A stretch of DNA of 64,000 nt, taken from Pseudomonas putida. GTDB lineage: Bacteria > Pseudomonadota > Gammaproteobacteria > Pseudomonadales > Pseudomonadaceae. The stretch is taken from assembly GCF_025905425.1 (NCBI RefSeq), contig NZ_CP109603.1, positions 2,764,001 through 2,828,000 on the forward strand, read 5' to 3'. The notes beneath the pieces were generated by a model. That model was not told the DNA's origin. It saw nothing but the letters and a program-made list of their open reading frames with translations, and made no database searches. A program made the position numbers and the translations under genes. Positions 17,740 through 26,722 of this stretch are shown piece by piece (within the stretch, counting starts at the first letter, position 1; the number at the start of each line of letters is the position of its first letter).

Positions 17740-18618
17740 CTACAACAACCGTTCCAGAGCCTCCAGCACATACGCCGTGGCACGCTCGGCCTGCCCTTCG
17801 CGGCAGGCGACCCCCAGTTGCCGCCACAACCCCGGACGCAACGGCCGGCGGGCGATGCGTGGGTCCAGCTCGGGCGCGTCGCCCTCCTGCGGCAGCAACG
17901 TCGCGCCGTAGCCGGCCCCAACCAGGCTCTTGATCGCATCGTTGTAGTTCAGCTCGATGCGTGGTTCGGGGAACAACCCCGCTGCGGCGAACCATTCCCC
18001 CGTCACCCGCGACAACTGCGTGCTGCTGTCATTGAGAATCAGCGCCCGCTGCGCCAGCCATGCCGGCGTGACCTTGGCCGGTGGCTGCCAGTCGGCCGGC
18101 ACATAGGCCAATATTGGGTCCCGTCGCCACGGTGTGATCTTGAGCCCTTTGCCCGCGACTTGCGGCAAGGCCACCAGGCCAATGTCCAGCGCCCCCTCGC
18201 GCAACTGCGCCAGCGAAGCCTGGGAGGTCAGCACCTGCACCTGCACGTCGATCCCCGGATGCGCCACACGCAAGTGCTCCAGTGCCTTGGGCAGCAAATG
18301 GGCGATGGCGCCGGTCGAGGCGCCCAGGCGTACGCGGCCGGTCAGGCCCTCGACCTGACGGCGCACCTCATCCAGGGCCAGATCGGCATCGGCCAGCAGG
18401 CGCCGGGCTCGGGCCAACAGGGTTTCACCGATGGCCGTGGGGCGAACCTGCCCACGGTTGCGAGTGAGCAAGGGCGCGCCAACCCGCGCCTCCAGTTCGG
18501 CCACATGCAGGCTGATGGTGGGCGGGGCCAGGTTGAGACGGCGGGCGGCCTCGGCAAAAGAGCCCAGGTCGGTGATTTCGACCAGCGTGCGGAGGCGATC
18601 GAGGCTGATTTCGCGCAT
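17740..18618 (-). CDS. LysR-family regulator next to argC
   Basis: A 292-residue LysR protein with the N-terminal helix-turn-helix ([32 protein letters not shown]) and a normal effector domain. It is divergent from argC across about 100 bases. It could regulate argC, a nearby gene, or only itself. The stop lies only 11 bases from the convergent tautomerase stop. Confidence 0.87.
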   Translation of the reverse strand: MREISLDRLRTLVEITDLGSFAEAARRLNLAPPTISLHVAELEARVGAPLLTRNRGQVRPTAIGETLLARARRLLADADLALDEVRRQVEGLTGRVRLGASTGAIAHLLPKALEHLRVAHPGIDVQVQVLTSQASLAQLREGALDIGLVALPQVAGKGLKITPWRRDPILAYVPADWQPPAKVTPAWLAQRALILNDSSTQLSRVTGEWFAAAGLFPEPRIELNYNDAIKSLVGAGYGATLLPQEGDAPELDPRIARRPLRPGLWRQLGVACREGQAERATAYVLEALERLL

Positions 18619-18721
18619 GACGAGCTTCAGAAATAATGAATATCAGCATCATGATATTCAAATTTCCTTTAGTCCAGCCGCAGGCGAGCATAGGCCACCC
18701 TCCCCTGACCGGACCCTGACC

Positions 18722-19663
18722 ATGCACACCCCTGTTGTCTTCATCGACGGTGACCAAGGCACCACTGGCCTGCAGATTCACGCCCGCCTGCACGGGCGTA
18801 ACGACTTGCGCCTGCTGACCCTGCCCGAGGCCGAGCGGAAAAACCCGCAACGCCGCGCCGAAGCGATCAACAGCGCCGACATCGCCGTGCTCTGCCTGCC
18901 CGATGACGCCGCACGCGAGGCCGTAGCAGCGATCCACAACCCGCAGGTACGGGTCATCGATGCCAGCTCCGCCCACCGCACCAGCCCAGGCTGGGTCTAT
19001 GGCCTGCCGGAGCTGGACGAGCAGCAAGCCGCGCGTATCGCCCATAGCAAACGCGTCAGTAACCCCGGCTGCTACCCAACCGGCGCGATTGCCCTGCTGC
19101 GCCCGCTGATCAGCGCCGGGCTGCTGCCGGCGGATTACCCACTGAGCATTCATGCCATCTCGGGGTACTCCGGCGGCGGCCGCGCTGCAGTCGAACGCCA
19201 TGAGCAGCCGACTGCCGAGAAAACCCCGACCCTGCAGTTGTATGGCCTGGAGCTGGCACACAAGCATGTACCGGAGATTCAGCAGCACGCCGGGCTGTCG
19301 GCACGGCCGGTGTTCATGCCCGGTTACGGCGCCTATCGCCAGGGCATCGTCCTCAGCATCCCGCTGCAGTTGCGCCTGCTGCCCGGCCAGGTCAGCGCCG
19401 AGCAACTGCACGCCTGCCTGCAACAGCACTACCAAGGGGCACGCCACGTGCAACTGATGCCCTTGCACCAGCACGGCCCGGCCGCTGCGCTCGACCCCGA
19501 GGCCTTGAACGACAGCAACGACCTGCGCCTGGCGCTGTACGCCAACCCGGAGCATGGCCAGGTGCTGCTGACCGCCGTCTTCGACAACCTTGGCAAAGGC
19601 GCCTCCGGGGCGGCGGTGCAAAACCTCGACCTGATGCTTGCTGCGCTACAGGCGCAAGGCTGA
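18722..19663 (+). CDS. argC: N-acetyl-gamma-glutamyl-phosphate reductase, type 2
   Basis: A 313-residue ArgC of the shorter type-2 group. It begins [17 protein letters not shown] (nucleotide-binding loop) and carries [14 protein letters not shown] with the catalytic Cys, and the His-containing [11 protein letters not shown]. It reduces N-acetylglutamyl phosphate to the semialdehyde in arginine synthesis. I take the ATG at 18722, because frames further upstream would overlap the LysR gene. Many pseudomonads have a second, longer ArgC elsewhere, so this may be a paralogue with a special role. Confidence 0.88.
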   Translation: MHTPVVFIDGDQGTTGLQIHARLHGRNDLRLLTLPEAERKNPQRRAEAINSADIAVLCLPDDAAREAVAAIHNPQVRVIDASSAHRTSPGWVYGLPELDEQQAARIAHSKRVSNPGCYPTGAIALLRPLISAGLLPADYPLSIHAISGYSGGGRAAVERHEQPTAEKTPTLQLYGLELAHKHVPEIQQHAGLSARPVFMPGYGAYRQGIVLSIPLQLRLLPGQVSAEQLHACLQQHYQGARHVQLMPLHQHGPAAALDPEALNDSNDLRLALYANPEHGQVLLTAVFDNLGKGASGAAVQNLDLMLAALQAQG

Positions 19664-19743
19664 TTCGGCAAAACCGGTTAGACTGTACGTCCCGCGTCAG
19701 CAAGGCGCGGGTTGTATCCCTACCCGCCGGAGCCCACCCCCCG

Positions 19744-20430
19744 ATGTTCATCCTGAGCCGCCTCGACAGCGTGCCGCCCGAGTCTTTCCAAAACCAGATC
19801 CGTGAGCTGGTGATCAACCACGTCGGCGAGTTGAGCAGCGTCGCCATTCTGGCCGACAACCCGCTGTATCCGCTGTACCAGTACGGCGTCGGCATGGAGG
19901 TGCATCAGTACCTGCAGGCCATGGACGGTACGCGCGGCCTGTCGGTGACGCTGACCTTGGCGCTGGATGCCGATGCCCCTGACCAGTTGCTCGGCTTCGC
20001 CCTGGCGTTGCCGGCCGATGACGATCAGCACACCTGCGCGCTGGCTTTTCTCGCGGTGCGCGCCAGCCACCGCCGCCAAGGGATCGCCCGCGCCTTGTTA
20101 GGCGACCTGCAGGCGCGCCATGCCTGCGTCGAATTGAACACCTTTGCCGGCCAGGTGCCGTGGTTTGAAGCGATGGGCATGCAGGTGGTGGCGGCCAATG
20201 GGCCACAGGTGCTGATGAGCAGCACCGGGCAGGCCAGCGGCGCGTTGATTGGCCGGCTGGATATCGGGCCGATCTACCAGACCACCGAAGTGCACCAGAT
20301 CCATACCTACCTGCTCAACCAGCAGGGCGAGGACGCGATGATCGAGGCCGAGCAGATGCGCGACGAGCGGCTGGACGAACTGGCGATACAGGCGCAGGAA
20401 TGTGTACGGCAGCGCAAGACCGTGCACTGA
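19744..20430 (+). CDS. GNAT-family acetyltransferase
   Basis: A 228-residue protein with the GNAT acetyl-CoA motif HRRQGIARALLGDL in the middle and the preceding strand LAFLAVRAS. The N-terminal 90 residues and a C-terminal tail rich in Glu and Gln (EDAMIEAEQMRDERLDE) are outside the core. It lies 80 bases after argC and may be co-transcribed. Substrate unknown. Confidence 0.78.
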   Translation: MFILSRLDSVPPESFQNQIRELVINHVGELSSVAILADNPLYPLYQYGVGMEVHQYLQAMDGTRGLSVTLTLALDADAPDQLLGFALALPADDDQHTCALAFLAVRASHRRQGIARALLGDLQARHACVELNTFAGQVPWFEAMGMQVVAANGPQVLMSSTGQASGALIGRLDIGPIYQTTEVHQIHTYLLNQQGEDAMIEAEQMRDERLDELAIQAQECVRQRKTVH

Positions 20431-20456
20431 TCCAGCAGCCTCTTCGCGGGCAAGCC

Positions 20457-20499
20457 CCACCGGTACTGCACTGCCTCAAGTCTTGTGCAGTGCCGGTGG
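20457..20499. terminator. Hairpin between convergent genes
   Basis: ccaccggtactgcac (20457-20471) pairs with gtgcagtgccggtgg (20485-20499) with one mismatch, inside a degenerate REP-like sequence. It separates the GNAT gene from the convergent ABC permease gene. Confidence 0.7.
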
Positions 20500-20530
20500 T
20501 GCTAGCCCGTGAAACAACAGTACTGGCCGC

Positions 20531-21286
20531 TCAGCCATGCACCCAACGCCGATGCAAACCGCGCGCCAGGGCATCGAGCATGAACCCCAACACCCCGATC
20601 AGCAGCACCATCGCCATCAGTTCCGAATACGCCAGCCGGTCACGGGTGTCGAGGATGAAATACCCCAACCCCGCACTCACCCCCAGCATCTCGCACGGCA
20701 CCAGCACGATCCAGAGGATGCCGATGGCCAGGCGCACGCCCGTCAGCACATGGCCAATCACCCCCGGCACGATCACCTTGCACAAGGTCTCCCAGCGGGT
20801 GGCACTCAAGCTGCGGCTCAGTTGCAACCAACGCGGGTCGAGCTGGCGCACGCCTGCCGCAGTGTTGAGTAGAATCGGCCACAGCGCGGCAAACGCCAGG
20901 AGGAAATAGATCGGCTGGTCGCCCACGCCCATCAGCATCACCACCACCGGCATCCATGACAGCGGCGAGATCATCCGCAAAAACTGGAATGCCGGCGTGG
21001 TCGCCGCCTCCAGGTGCCGGTAGCTGCCGACCAGCAAGCCGAGGGGTACGCCGATCAACAGCGCCAGCAACAGCCCGATCAGGATACGTTTGAGGCTGAC
21101 CCATACGTGGCCGTACACCTCGCCCTGCCCCAGCAACTCGACCAGGCTGGCCAGGGTGGCCTCGGGCGAGAAGCGTGCCGACAGGCCATCGGCCTCGCCA
21201 AACAGCGCCACGCCTGCCCACCACACCAGCAGCAACCCCAACAGCCCGACCAAGCCCAGGCCGGTATGAATGACATGCTTGCGCAT
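20531..21286 (-). CDS. ABC transporter permease (SsuC/TauC/NrtB type)
   Basis: A 251-residue inner-membrane permease with about six helices and an EAA loop region (LQLSRSLSATRWETLCKVIVPG). Its start overlaps the stop of the binding-protein gene (ATGA at 21283-21286). Together with the upstream binding protein and ATPase it forms a complete importer of the nitrate/sulfonate/taurine class. The substrate is not certain. Confidence 0.88.
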   Translation of the reverse strand: MRKHVIHTGLGLVGLLGLLLVWWAGVALFGEADGLSARFSPEATLASLVELLGQGEVYGHVWVSLKRILIGLLLALLIGVPLGLLVGSYRHLEAATTPAFQFLRMISPLSWMPVVVMLMGVGDQPIYFLLAFAALWPILLNTAAGVRQLDPRWLQLSRSLSATRWETLCKVIVPGVIGHVLTGVRLAIGILWIVLVPCEMLGVSAGLGYFILDTRDRLAYSELMAMVLLIGVLGFMLDALARGLHRRWVHG

Positions 21287-22491
21287 CAGACCGCGAACTC
21301 CTCGCTACGCTCGAAGCTGTCGGCAATGCCGAACACTGACGGCCCGCCAACGGCGGCGATGGCGTTGCGCACAAAGCGGTCGTCGACCAGGTCGCGGGCG
21401 GTGTGCGCCGGGTCCAGGCCAGCCAGAAAACCACTGTCGCCCTCGATCAGGGTGCGCTGCAGGCGCTTGATCAGTTCCTCGGTATAACTGGGGAACGGGT
21501 ATGGCTGGAAATCGATACGCTTTTCGTCCCACTGCTGATGCTGGATCGCGCCACTGGCGATATAGCCGGCGCGGTCCTCGGCAGCCGGGGCCAGGACTTT
21601 GCTCAGCACCGCAGGTTCGTGCGGGGTGTACTTGTTGGGGCCGGCCTTGGACAGCAGCGCGGCGGCTTCGGCGCGGTGGTCGCGCGTCCACTGCTGAGCC
21701 TTGACGATGGCGTTGACCACCTTCTGCGACCACTCCGGGCGGTTGTTGAGGTCGTGCTCGTGCATGAACACCACGCAGCAGGCGTGGTTGCGCCACACAT
21801 CGCCCGTAAACCGCTGCACGCGACCAACCTTGAGGTTCTCGGCCAAGGCGTTGAAAGGCTCGGCGACGATATAGCCGGCGATACGCTTGCTGGCCAACGC
21901 CGGCGGCATGTCGGACGGTGGCAGCACCAGCAGGTTGACCTCGTTGGCCGCAAGCTGCCCATTGGCAGGCCTCGACACCGGGGTAAGGCCGTTGTCGTTG
22001 AGCATCTGTTGAAGCACCACGTTGTGGATCGAATACCAGAACGGGATGGCCACTGTCTTGCCGCCCAATTGCTTCATGTCGGTGATGTCCGGCGCCACGG
22101 TCAGACCCGAACCGCCGACATGGTTCCAGGCCACGACCTTGGCCGGCACCTTGCTGGCGTAGCGTGCCCACACGGTCATTGGCGAGAGCAAGTGGATGAC
22201 GTTGACCTGGCCCGAAATGAACGCCTCGATCACCTGCGCCCAACTGCGCAGCAGCACCGGGCGCTCGGCCTTGATACCTTCGGCCTCGAACAGGCCATTG
22301 TTGTGCGCCACCAGCAACGGCGTGGCGTCGGTGATCGGCAGATAGCCGATGCGCACCGGCGCGTCCGGCTCGGACGCCGCGCGGGCCTGCAGGCTCGACA
22401 GCAGCGGCAACGCACCGGCCGCAGTGAGCATGGCGCCAAGCTTGAGGAAGTCACGGCGCGAAGAAGCGGAACAGCAGTCATCCATGCACAT
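21286..22491 (-). CDS. NrtA/SsuA-like ABC substrate-binding protein with twin-arginine signal
   Basis: A 401-residue binding protein. The N-terminus has SSRRDFLKLGAMLTAAGALPLL, a twin-arginine export signal, then the NMT1-type motif RIGYLPITDATPLLVAHNNGLFEAEG. I start at 22491, where ggagg sits six bases upstream. A second ATG six bases later is too far from it. Export by Tat means it folds in the cytoplasm, perhaps with a bound cofactor or ligand. It overlaps the ATPase gene by 14 bases and the permease by four. Confidence 0.86.
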   Translation of the reverse strand: MCMDDCCSASSRRDFLKLGAMLTAAGALPLLSSLQARAASEPDAPVRIGYLPITDATPLLVAHNNGLFEAEGIKAERPVLLRSWAQVIEAFISGQVNVIHLLSPMTVWARYASKVPAKVVAWNHVGGSGLTVAPDITDMKQLGGKTVAIPFWYSIHNVVLQQMLNDNGLTPVSRPANGQLAANEVNLLVLPPSDMPPALASKRIAGYIVAEPFNALAENLKVGRVQRFTGDVWRNHACCVVFMHEHDLNNRPEWSQKVVNAIVKAQQWTRDHRAEAAALLSKAGPNKYTPHEPAVLSKVLAPAAEDRAGYIASGAIQHQQWDEKRIDFQPYPFPSYTEELIKRLQRTLIEGDSGFLAGLDPAHTARDLVDDRFVRNAIAAVGGPSVFGIADSFERSEEFAV

Positions 22492-23299
22492 GGACAGCCT
22501 CCGAGGGCAAGGGGGTTGGGGAAGGTTCGACTGTGCGGCTTGCCCGCCGAAGGGTTTTGACAATCTCGATGCGCAACGCGCCCAGCTCCTCGACCCGTTG
22601 CGTGCGCGGTTGCGGCAGGTCGATACGCCACTGGCCGAGGATGTGCGCTGGGTGGTTGCCCAGTAGCAGGACCCGGTCGGACAGCAGCAGGGCTTCGTCG
22701 ATATCGTGGGTGATCAGCACCGCTGCGGTATTGTGGGCGGCGATCAGTTGCAGCAGCAGTTGCTGCATGTCGGCCCGGGTCACCTCGTCGAGGGCGCCAA
22801 ACGGCTCGTCGAGCAACAGCACTTCAGGCTGGCGCGCCAGGCAGCGCGCCAGCGCGGTGCGTTGGGCCATGCCGCCGGACAGTTGCGCCGGGTAGTGATT
22901 GCGCGCATGGGCCAGGCCCACCGCAGTAATGGCATGGTCGATGCGCGCGCGTCGCTCGCTGGCGGCCAATTTGGGCTGCCGGGCGAAGTCCAGGCCGAAG
23001 GCGACGTTCTTTTCCAGGCTCAACCAAGGCAACAGGCTGGGGTCCTGAAAGGCCACCGCCAGGCGCGGATGCGGCCCTTGCAGCGGCTCACCGCGCAGCG
23101 TCACGCTACCGCCACGCGGCGCCTGCAAACCCGCCAGCACCCGCAACAGGCTGGACTTGCCGACACCGCTGGGGCCAAGGATGGTCACCACCTCGCCCGG
23201 TGCCAACTGCAGGTCGAACTGCGCCAGTACCTCTTGCCAGCCGCCCTCGCGGGGGTAGCCCAGGCTGATGGCGCGCGCTTCGAGCAAGACCTCACTCAT
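22478..23299 (-). CDS. ABC transporter ATPase (SsuB/TauB/NrtD type)
   Basis: A 273-residue ATPase with Walker A GPSGVGKS, signature LSGGMAQRT and Walker B VLLLDEPFGALD. Start at 23299, overlapping the stop of the acyl-CoA-dehydrogenase-like gene (ATGA). It energises the adjacent permease. The 14-base overlap with the binding protein suggests tight translational coupling. Confidence 0.9.
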   Translation of the reverse strand: MSEVLLEARAISLGYPREGGWQEVLAQFDLQLAPGEVVTILGPSGVGKSSLLRVLAGLQAPRGGSVTLRGEPLQGPHPRLAVAFQDPSLLPWLSLEKNVAFGLDFARQPKLAASERRARIDHAITAVGLAHARNHYPAQLSGGMAQRTALARCLARQPEVLLLDEPFGALDEVTRADMQQLLLQLIAAHNTAAVLITHDIDEALLLSDRVLLLGNHPAHILGQWRIDLPQPRTQRVEELGALRIEIVKTLRRASRTVEPSPTPLPSEAVHVHG

Positions 23300-24360
23300 G
23301 CGGCGCCCGCCTGGCGTTGCAGCTCGGCACGCAATTGCACCAGGCTTGGCGTGACGATCGGCACAAACGCCGACTCGCGCCAACGGCGGGCGAAACCTTG
23401 GCCATACTCGCTCAGATAGGCCTTGCCGCCACTGGCCTGCAGCTCCAACTGCACGGCGTCGGCAGCACTTTCGGCAAGGGTGATACGCAGTTTGAACAGC
23501 GCTGCCGGTTGCTGCTGGAAGCGCTCGTCGAGCAAGCCCTGCTTGAGTTCACTCACGGTGTTTTCCAGGCGCGCTTTGAGCACCTGGCGAGCCTCTTCGA
23601 GGAACGCGCCACGGCCTTGCAGGTGCTCCGCCACTTCATCCAACGCGCGACGGGCCAAACCAATGGCCATACCGCATTGCAGCGCCAGGAAGGCCGGACG
23701 CACCTTGGGCAGGAACTCACGGGCATTCTCATGCAACAACCACTCGCGGCCCAGCTCGACCTGGTGAAACGCCAGCGCGGCGGTATTGCTCGATTGCAGC
23801 CCCATCAACTGCAGATCGTCCGAGCGCTCCAGCCCTTGCGCATCGGACGGAATGGCCAACACGAACGGCGCGCCCTCGGCATCGCACTCGATGGCCGCGG
23901 CCACCACGAAACCGCTCTTGCGCAGATTGGTCACCCAATGCAAGCGGCCCTCCAGGCTCCACCCCGCGCGGCTCTCGCGCCCACGCACCTGCAGGCTCTC
24001 GATGCCCGAGAGAAACTTCATGGCGTTGGATAGCCCGGTCGCGCCTGCCAGCTCGCCTGTCAGCAGGCTCGGCAACAAGCGCTCGCGCAGCGTCTGGTTG
24101 GGGCTTTGCAGCAGGTATTCGATGAAGGCGCGTTGGCCCCAGCAGACGAACGCCGCGGCCAACGAACGGCTGGCAATGGCGGCGATGGCTTCGACCGCAT
24201 CGGTCACCTGCCCGCCCGTGCCACCCTGGGCCGGATCGACGCCGATGCGCAGCACCTGCGCCTCGGCGATCTGCGCCAGGACCAGGTGCGGTTCGCACAG
24301 GCCCTGGTCAATGGCCTCGGCGTTGGCGTCCAGCCATTGCCGAAATGCACAATCATGCAT
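23296..24360 (-). CDS. Acyl-CoA dehydrogenase-like flavoprotein (SfnB/DszC-like)
   Basis: A 354-residue protein with the acyl-CoA dehydrogenase layout: an N-terminal helical domain (GGTGGQVTDAVEAIAAIA), a middle beta domain, and a C-terminal helical domain ending QASGGKAYLSEYGQGFARRWRESAFVPIVTPS. Bona fide dehydrogenases are usually 380 or more residues and carry a catalytic Glu that I cannot place here. Relatives such as SfnB and DszC are flavin-dependent monooxygenases of sulfur compounds. A strong aaggag site precedes the ATG at 24360. It heads the ABC operon, so its substrate is probably the imported compound. Confidence 0.75.
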   Translation of the reverse strand: MHDCAFRQWLDANAEAIDQGLCEPHLVLAQIAEAQVLRIGVDPAQGGTGGQVTDAVEAIAAIASRSLAAAFVCWGQRAFIEYLLQSPNQTLRERLLPSLLTGELAGATGLSNAMKFLSGIESLQVRGRESRAGWSLEGRLHWVTNLRKSGFVVAAAIECDAEGAPFVLAIPSDAQGLERSDDLQLMGLQSSNTAALAFHQVELGREWLLHENAREFLPKVRPAFLALQCGMAIGLARRALDEVAEHLQGRGAFLEEARQVLKARLENTVSELKQGLLDERFQQQPAALFKLRITLAESAADAVQLELQASGGKAYLSEYGQGFARRWRESAFVPIVTPSLVQLRAELQRQAGAA

Positions 24361-24407
24361 GTCTGTACTCCTTTGAAAACGCCGGCGGGGCCGGCACCAC
24401 ACGCGGA

Positions 24408-24968
24408 TTACGCAGAAGGCTGCCAGCGGTACTTGCTCAGTTCGTCGTTGAGCGGCGTCTGGGCGAAAACATTAGCAAAGTTGCACAGGGTTGCGAGGCT
24501 CACGCCAAGAATCACTTCCAGGGCGTTACCTTCGCTGAAGCCGGCCTCACGAAATGCCTGGTAGGTGGCCTCGCTGACGTTGCCACGGGTGGCAATCACT
24601 TCGCGGGCGAACGCGGCCAGGGTCTCGTAACGGGCATCGGGCAGTTCACCGCGGGCCCGCAGCGCATCGACCACTGCCTGCGGTAGCTTGGCCTTGTTCA
24701 GGGCAACAGCGGTGTGGCCGGCGACGCAGAAGTCGCAGCCATGCTGGGTCGCGGCAATCAGCTGCACCACTTCTCGCTCGGCCAGGGTCAGCTCGGACTT
24801 GCCGTTGAGCGCCGACACGGTCACGTAGGTTTCCAGGGCGGCTGGAGCATTGGCCAGCACGCCGAGCAGGTTGGGGATGAAGCCGGAGTTCTTCTGGGCA
24901 TTCTCAAGGAATGGACGGGCCGCTTCCGGGGCACTCTGCAGAGTGTGTAAAGTAATGCGCGAGGACAT
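24408..24968 (-). CDS. AhpD-like carboxymuconolactone decarboxylase family protein
   Basis: A 186-residue protein with the CMD/AhpD core LTLAEREVVQLIAATQHGCDFCVAGHTAVA, which contains the redox CxxC and the nearby His. Such proteins are often alkylhydroperoxidase-type peroxidases. Start at 24968 (MSSRITLH) with aggag upstream. It lies 47 bases upstream of the ACAD-like gene on the same strand and is divergent from an AraC regulator. It may protect against peroxide formed by the flavoprotein. Confidence 0.85.
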   Translation of the reverse strand: MSSRITLHTLQSAPEAARPFLENAQKNSGFIPNLLGVLANAPAALETYVTVSALNGKSELTLAEREVVQLIAATQHGCDFCVAGHTAVALNKAKLPQAVVDALRARGELPDARYETLAAFAREVIATRGNVSEATYQAFREAGFSEGNALEVILGVSLATLCNFANVFAQTPLNDELSKYRWQPSA

Positions 24969-25070
24969 GGAGGGGTCTCCTGTGGTGGGTGTCCTTACAG
25001 TCTGTTGGTTATAAGAAATACCCTCCATATTCATCAGTCGCCTTTCCTTGCTCCTGAGTCTTTGCATTAG

Positions 25071-25982
25071 ATGATTTCGTCCAGCCACCTTGTCGATTGG
25101 TTATTAGAAGGCCTGGAGCTCGATGCCAGCCTGTTTCATGTCGGCCGTTATTGCGGCGGCTGGCATGCCAGCACCCAAGGCATGGGCCGGGCCAGTTTCC
25201 ACCTGGTGGTGCAGGGCCATTGCTGGCTACACATCGATGGCAATGCCGAGCCGGTGCGGCTGGAGGCCGGTGACGCGGTGTTCCTGCTGCGCGATTTGGC
25301 TTACCGGTTGTCCAGTGACGAGAACCCCGTGAGCGCCTGCGCCCAACCGCGCCAGGCCATGCAGCCACTGGATGGCAATGCCGGCGATGGCGTGGGGCTG
25401 GTGTGCGGGTTCTTTCACTTTCGCCCGGGGCTTTCGTCACTGATCGTGGAGGGCCTGGCCGACTGGATTCTGCTGCGCGCCGACGAGCCCGCCGGGCAGG
25501 CGGCGCGGGCGCTGTTCGGGCTGATCCTGGAAGAATGCGAGCGCCTGCCGGCACCGTCGCAGCCCTTGCTGGAGCGGCTCACGCACTTGCTCTTCCTGTA
25601 CGTTTTGCGCCAGCAGGTGCATGCCGGGCAGGCCCTCGGCGGGCTGGTGGCCCTGGCCCGGCAGCCGGCGTTTGCCGAATTGCTGGTGCAACTGATCGAA
25701 CAGCCAGGGTTGGCCTGGACACTGGAAAGCATGGCAGCGTGCACGGGGTTGTCGCGGTCGGCGTTTTTCAAGCGTTTCAACGAACTGGCCGGGCAGTCAC
25801 CGGGGCAGGTGCTGCTGGCGTTGCGCATGCGCCATGCGTCCCAGCTGCTGCAAGCGGGGAACACCGTGGAACAAGTGGGCGCGCAGGTGGGGTATCAGTC
25901 GGTGGCCGCGTTTACCCGGGCGTTTGCCAAAGCTGTGGGGGTGCAACCGGGGGCGTATCGCAGGCAGCATGAGGGGCGCTGA
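25071..25982 (+). CDS. AraC-family regulator
   Basis: A 303-residue regulator with an N-terminal cupin ligand domain (about residues 20-130) and two C-terminal helix-turn-helix motifs (MAACTGLSRSAFFKRFNELAGQSPGQVLL and the second helix pair VEQVGAQVGYQSVAAFTRAFAK, given in part). It is divergent from the CMD-ACAD-ABC genes across about 100 bases and is the best candidate to control them. Confidence 0.88.
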   Translation: MISSSHLVDWLLEGLELDASLFHVGRYCGGWHASTQGMGRASFHLVVQGHCWLHIDGNAEPVRLEAGDAVFLLRDLAYRLSSDENPVSACAQPRQAMQPLDGNAGDGVGLVCGFFHFRPGLSSLIVEGLADWILLRADEPAGQAARALFGLILEECERLPAPSQPLLERLTHLLFLYVLRQQVHAGQALGGLVALARQPAFAELLVQLIEQPGLAWTLESMAACTGLSRSAFFKRFNELAGQSPGQVLLALRMRHASQLLQAGNTVEQVGAQVGYQSVAAFTRAFAKAVGVQPGAYRRQHEGR

Positions 25983-26002
25983 TTTGCGTTTGCCTGGTCG
26001 GG

Positions 26003-26094
26003 CCTCTTCGCGGGCAAGCCCGCTCCCACAGGGACGGCACTGTCCTCAGGTTCTGTGCAATTCTTGTGGGAGCGGGCTTGCCCGCGAAGAGGCC
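26003..26094. repeat. REP pair in inverted orientation
   Basis: ctcttcgcgggcaagcccgctcccacagg at 26003-26033 faces its reverse complement at 26064-26094. It lies between the convergent AraC and Rrf2 genes and probably ends or stabilises both transcripts. Confidence 0.85.
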
Positions 26095-26107
26095 TGAGCA
26101 GGTAGAC

Positions 26108-26647
26108 CTAGACCTGACTCACCGGGATATCACCGCCACCCTTGCCATCCCGCCGCTCGCCCATCCAGTCATTGACCTGCTGACCGAACTCGGCAGGCGC
26201 CTTGCGCCCGAAGCGCCGCGCCAGGTCGAGGATGGTCTGCTGCGCCAGTGCGTCCTCCATACGCTTCTGCGCACTCAACATCACCGCATGAATCGCACAG
26301 GTGCCTTCTGTCGCCCAACCGGGAGGTGAGCCGTCGAACAACGTGCAACGCTCACGAATCTCACGGCAATCGAAGATCTTCTTCGGCCCGTCGATGGCAG
26401 TGACAATATCCAGCACGGTGATCTCATCCGACGGCCGCGCCAGGCGGAAACCACCGCGCACACCTTCGGTGGCAGCCACCAGGCCCGCGCGGGCCAGCTT
26501 GGTGAACACCTTGGCCAGGTATTCCTGAGGTACGCCTTGCAGCGCCGCGAGGTCGCGCACGCTGGACTCACGCGTGTCACCGCGCTCATCCACCAGGTAC
26601 AGCAGGCAATGGATGCCGTATTCGACGCCTGCACTGTAAAGCGACAT
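26108..26647 (-). CDS. Rrf2-family transcriptional regulator with a cysteine cluster
   Basis: A 179-residue Rrf2 regulator: winged helix at the N-terminus (VRDLAALQGVPQEYLAKVFTKLARAGLVA) and three cysteines in DCREIRERC and GTCAIH that could hold a 2Fe-2S cluster or act as redox switches, as in NsrR and IscR. It lies 75 bases downstream of the FMO gene in the same direction and may be co-transcribed with it. The target and signal are unknown. Confidence 0.87.
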   Translation of the reverse strand: MSLYSAGVEYGIHCLLYLVDERGDTRESSVRDLAALQGVPQEYLAKVFTKLARAGLVAATEGVRGGFRLARPSDEITVLDIVTAIDGPKKIFDCREIRERCTLFDGSPPGWATEGTCAIHAVMLSAQKRMEDALAQQTILDLARRFGRKAPAEFGQQVNDWMGERRDGKGGGDIPVSQV

Positions 26648-26722
26648 ATCAATCTCCGACCAACTTTGTCGCAAATAATACCCGCGTGGTGCCCGCAGCG
26701 CAAAGCAATCAGCGTGGGGGCC

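Noticed and set aside
24408..24968. AhpD of the AhpC peroxidase system
   Set aside because: No ahpC gene is adjacent. The CxxC core supports the family only, so I kept the name general.
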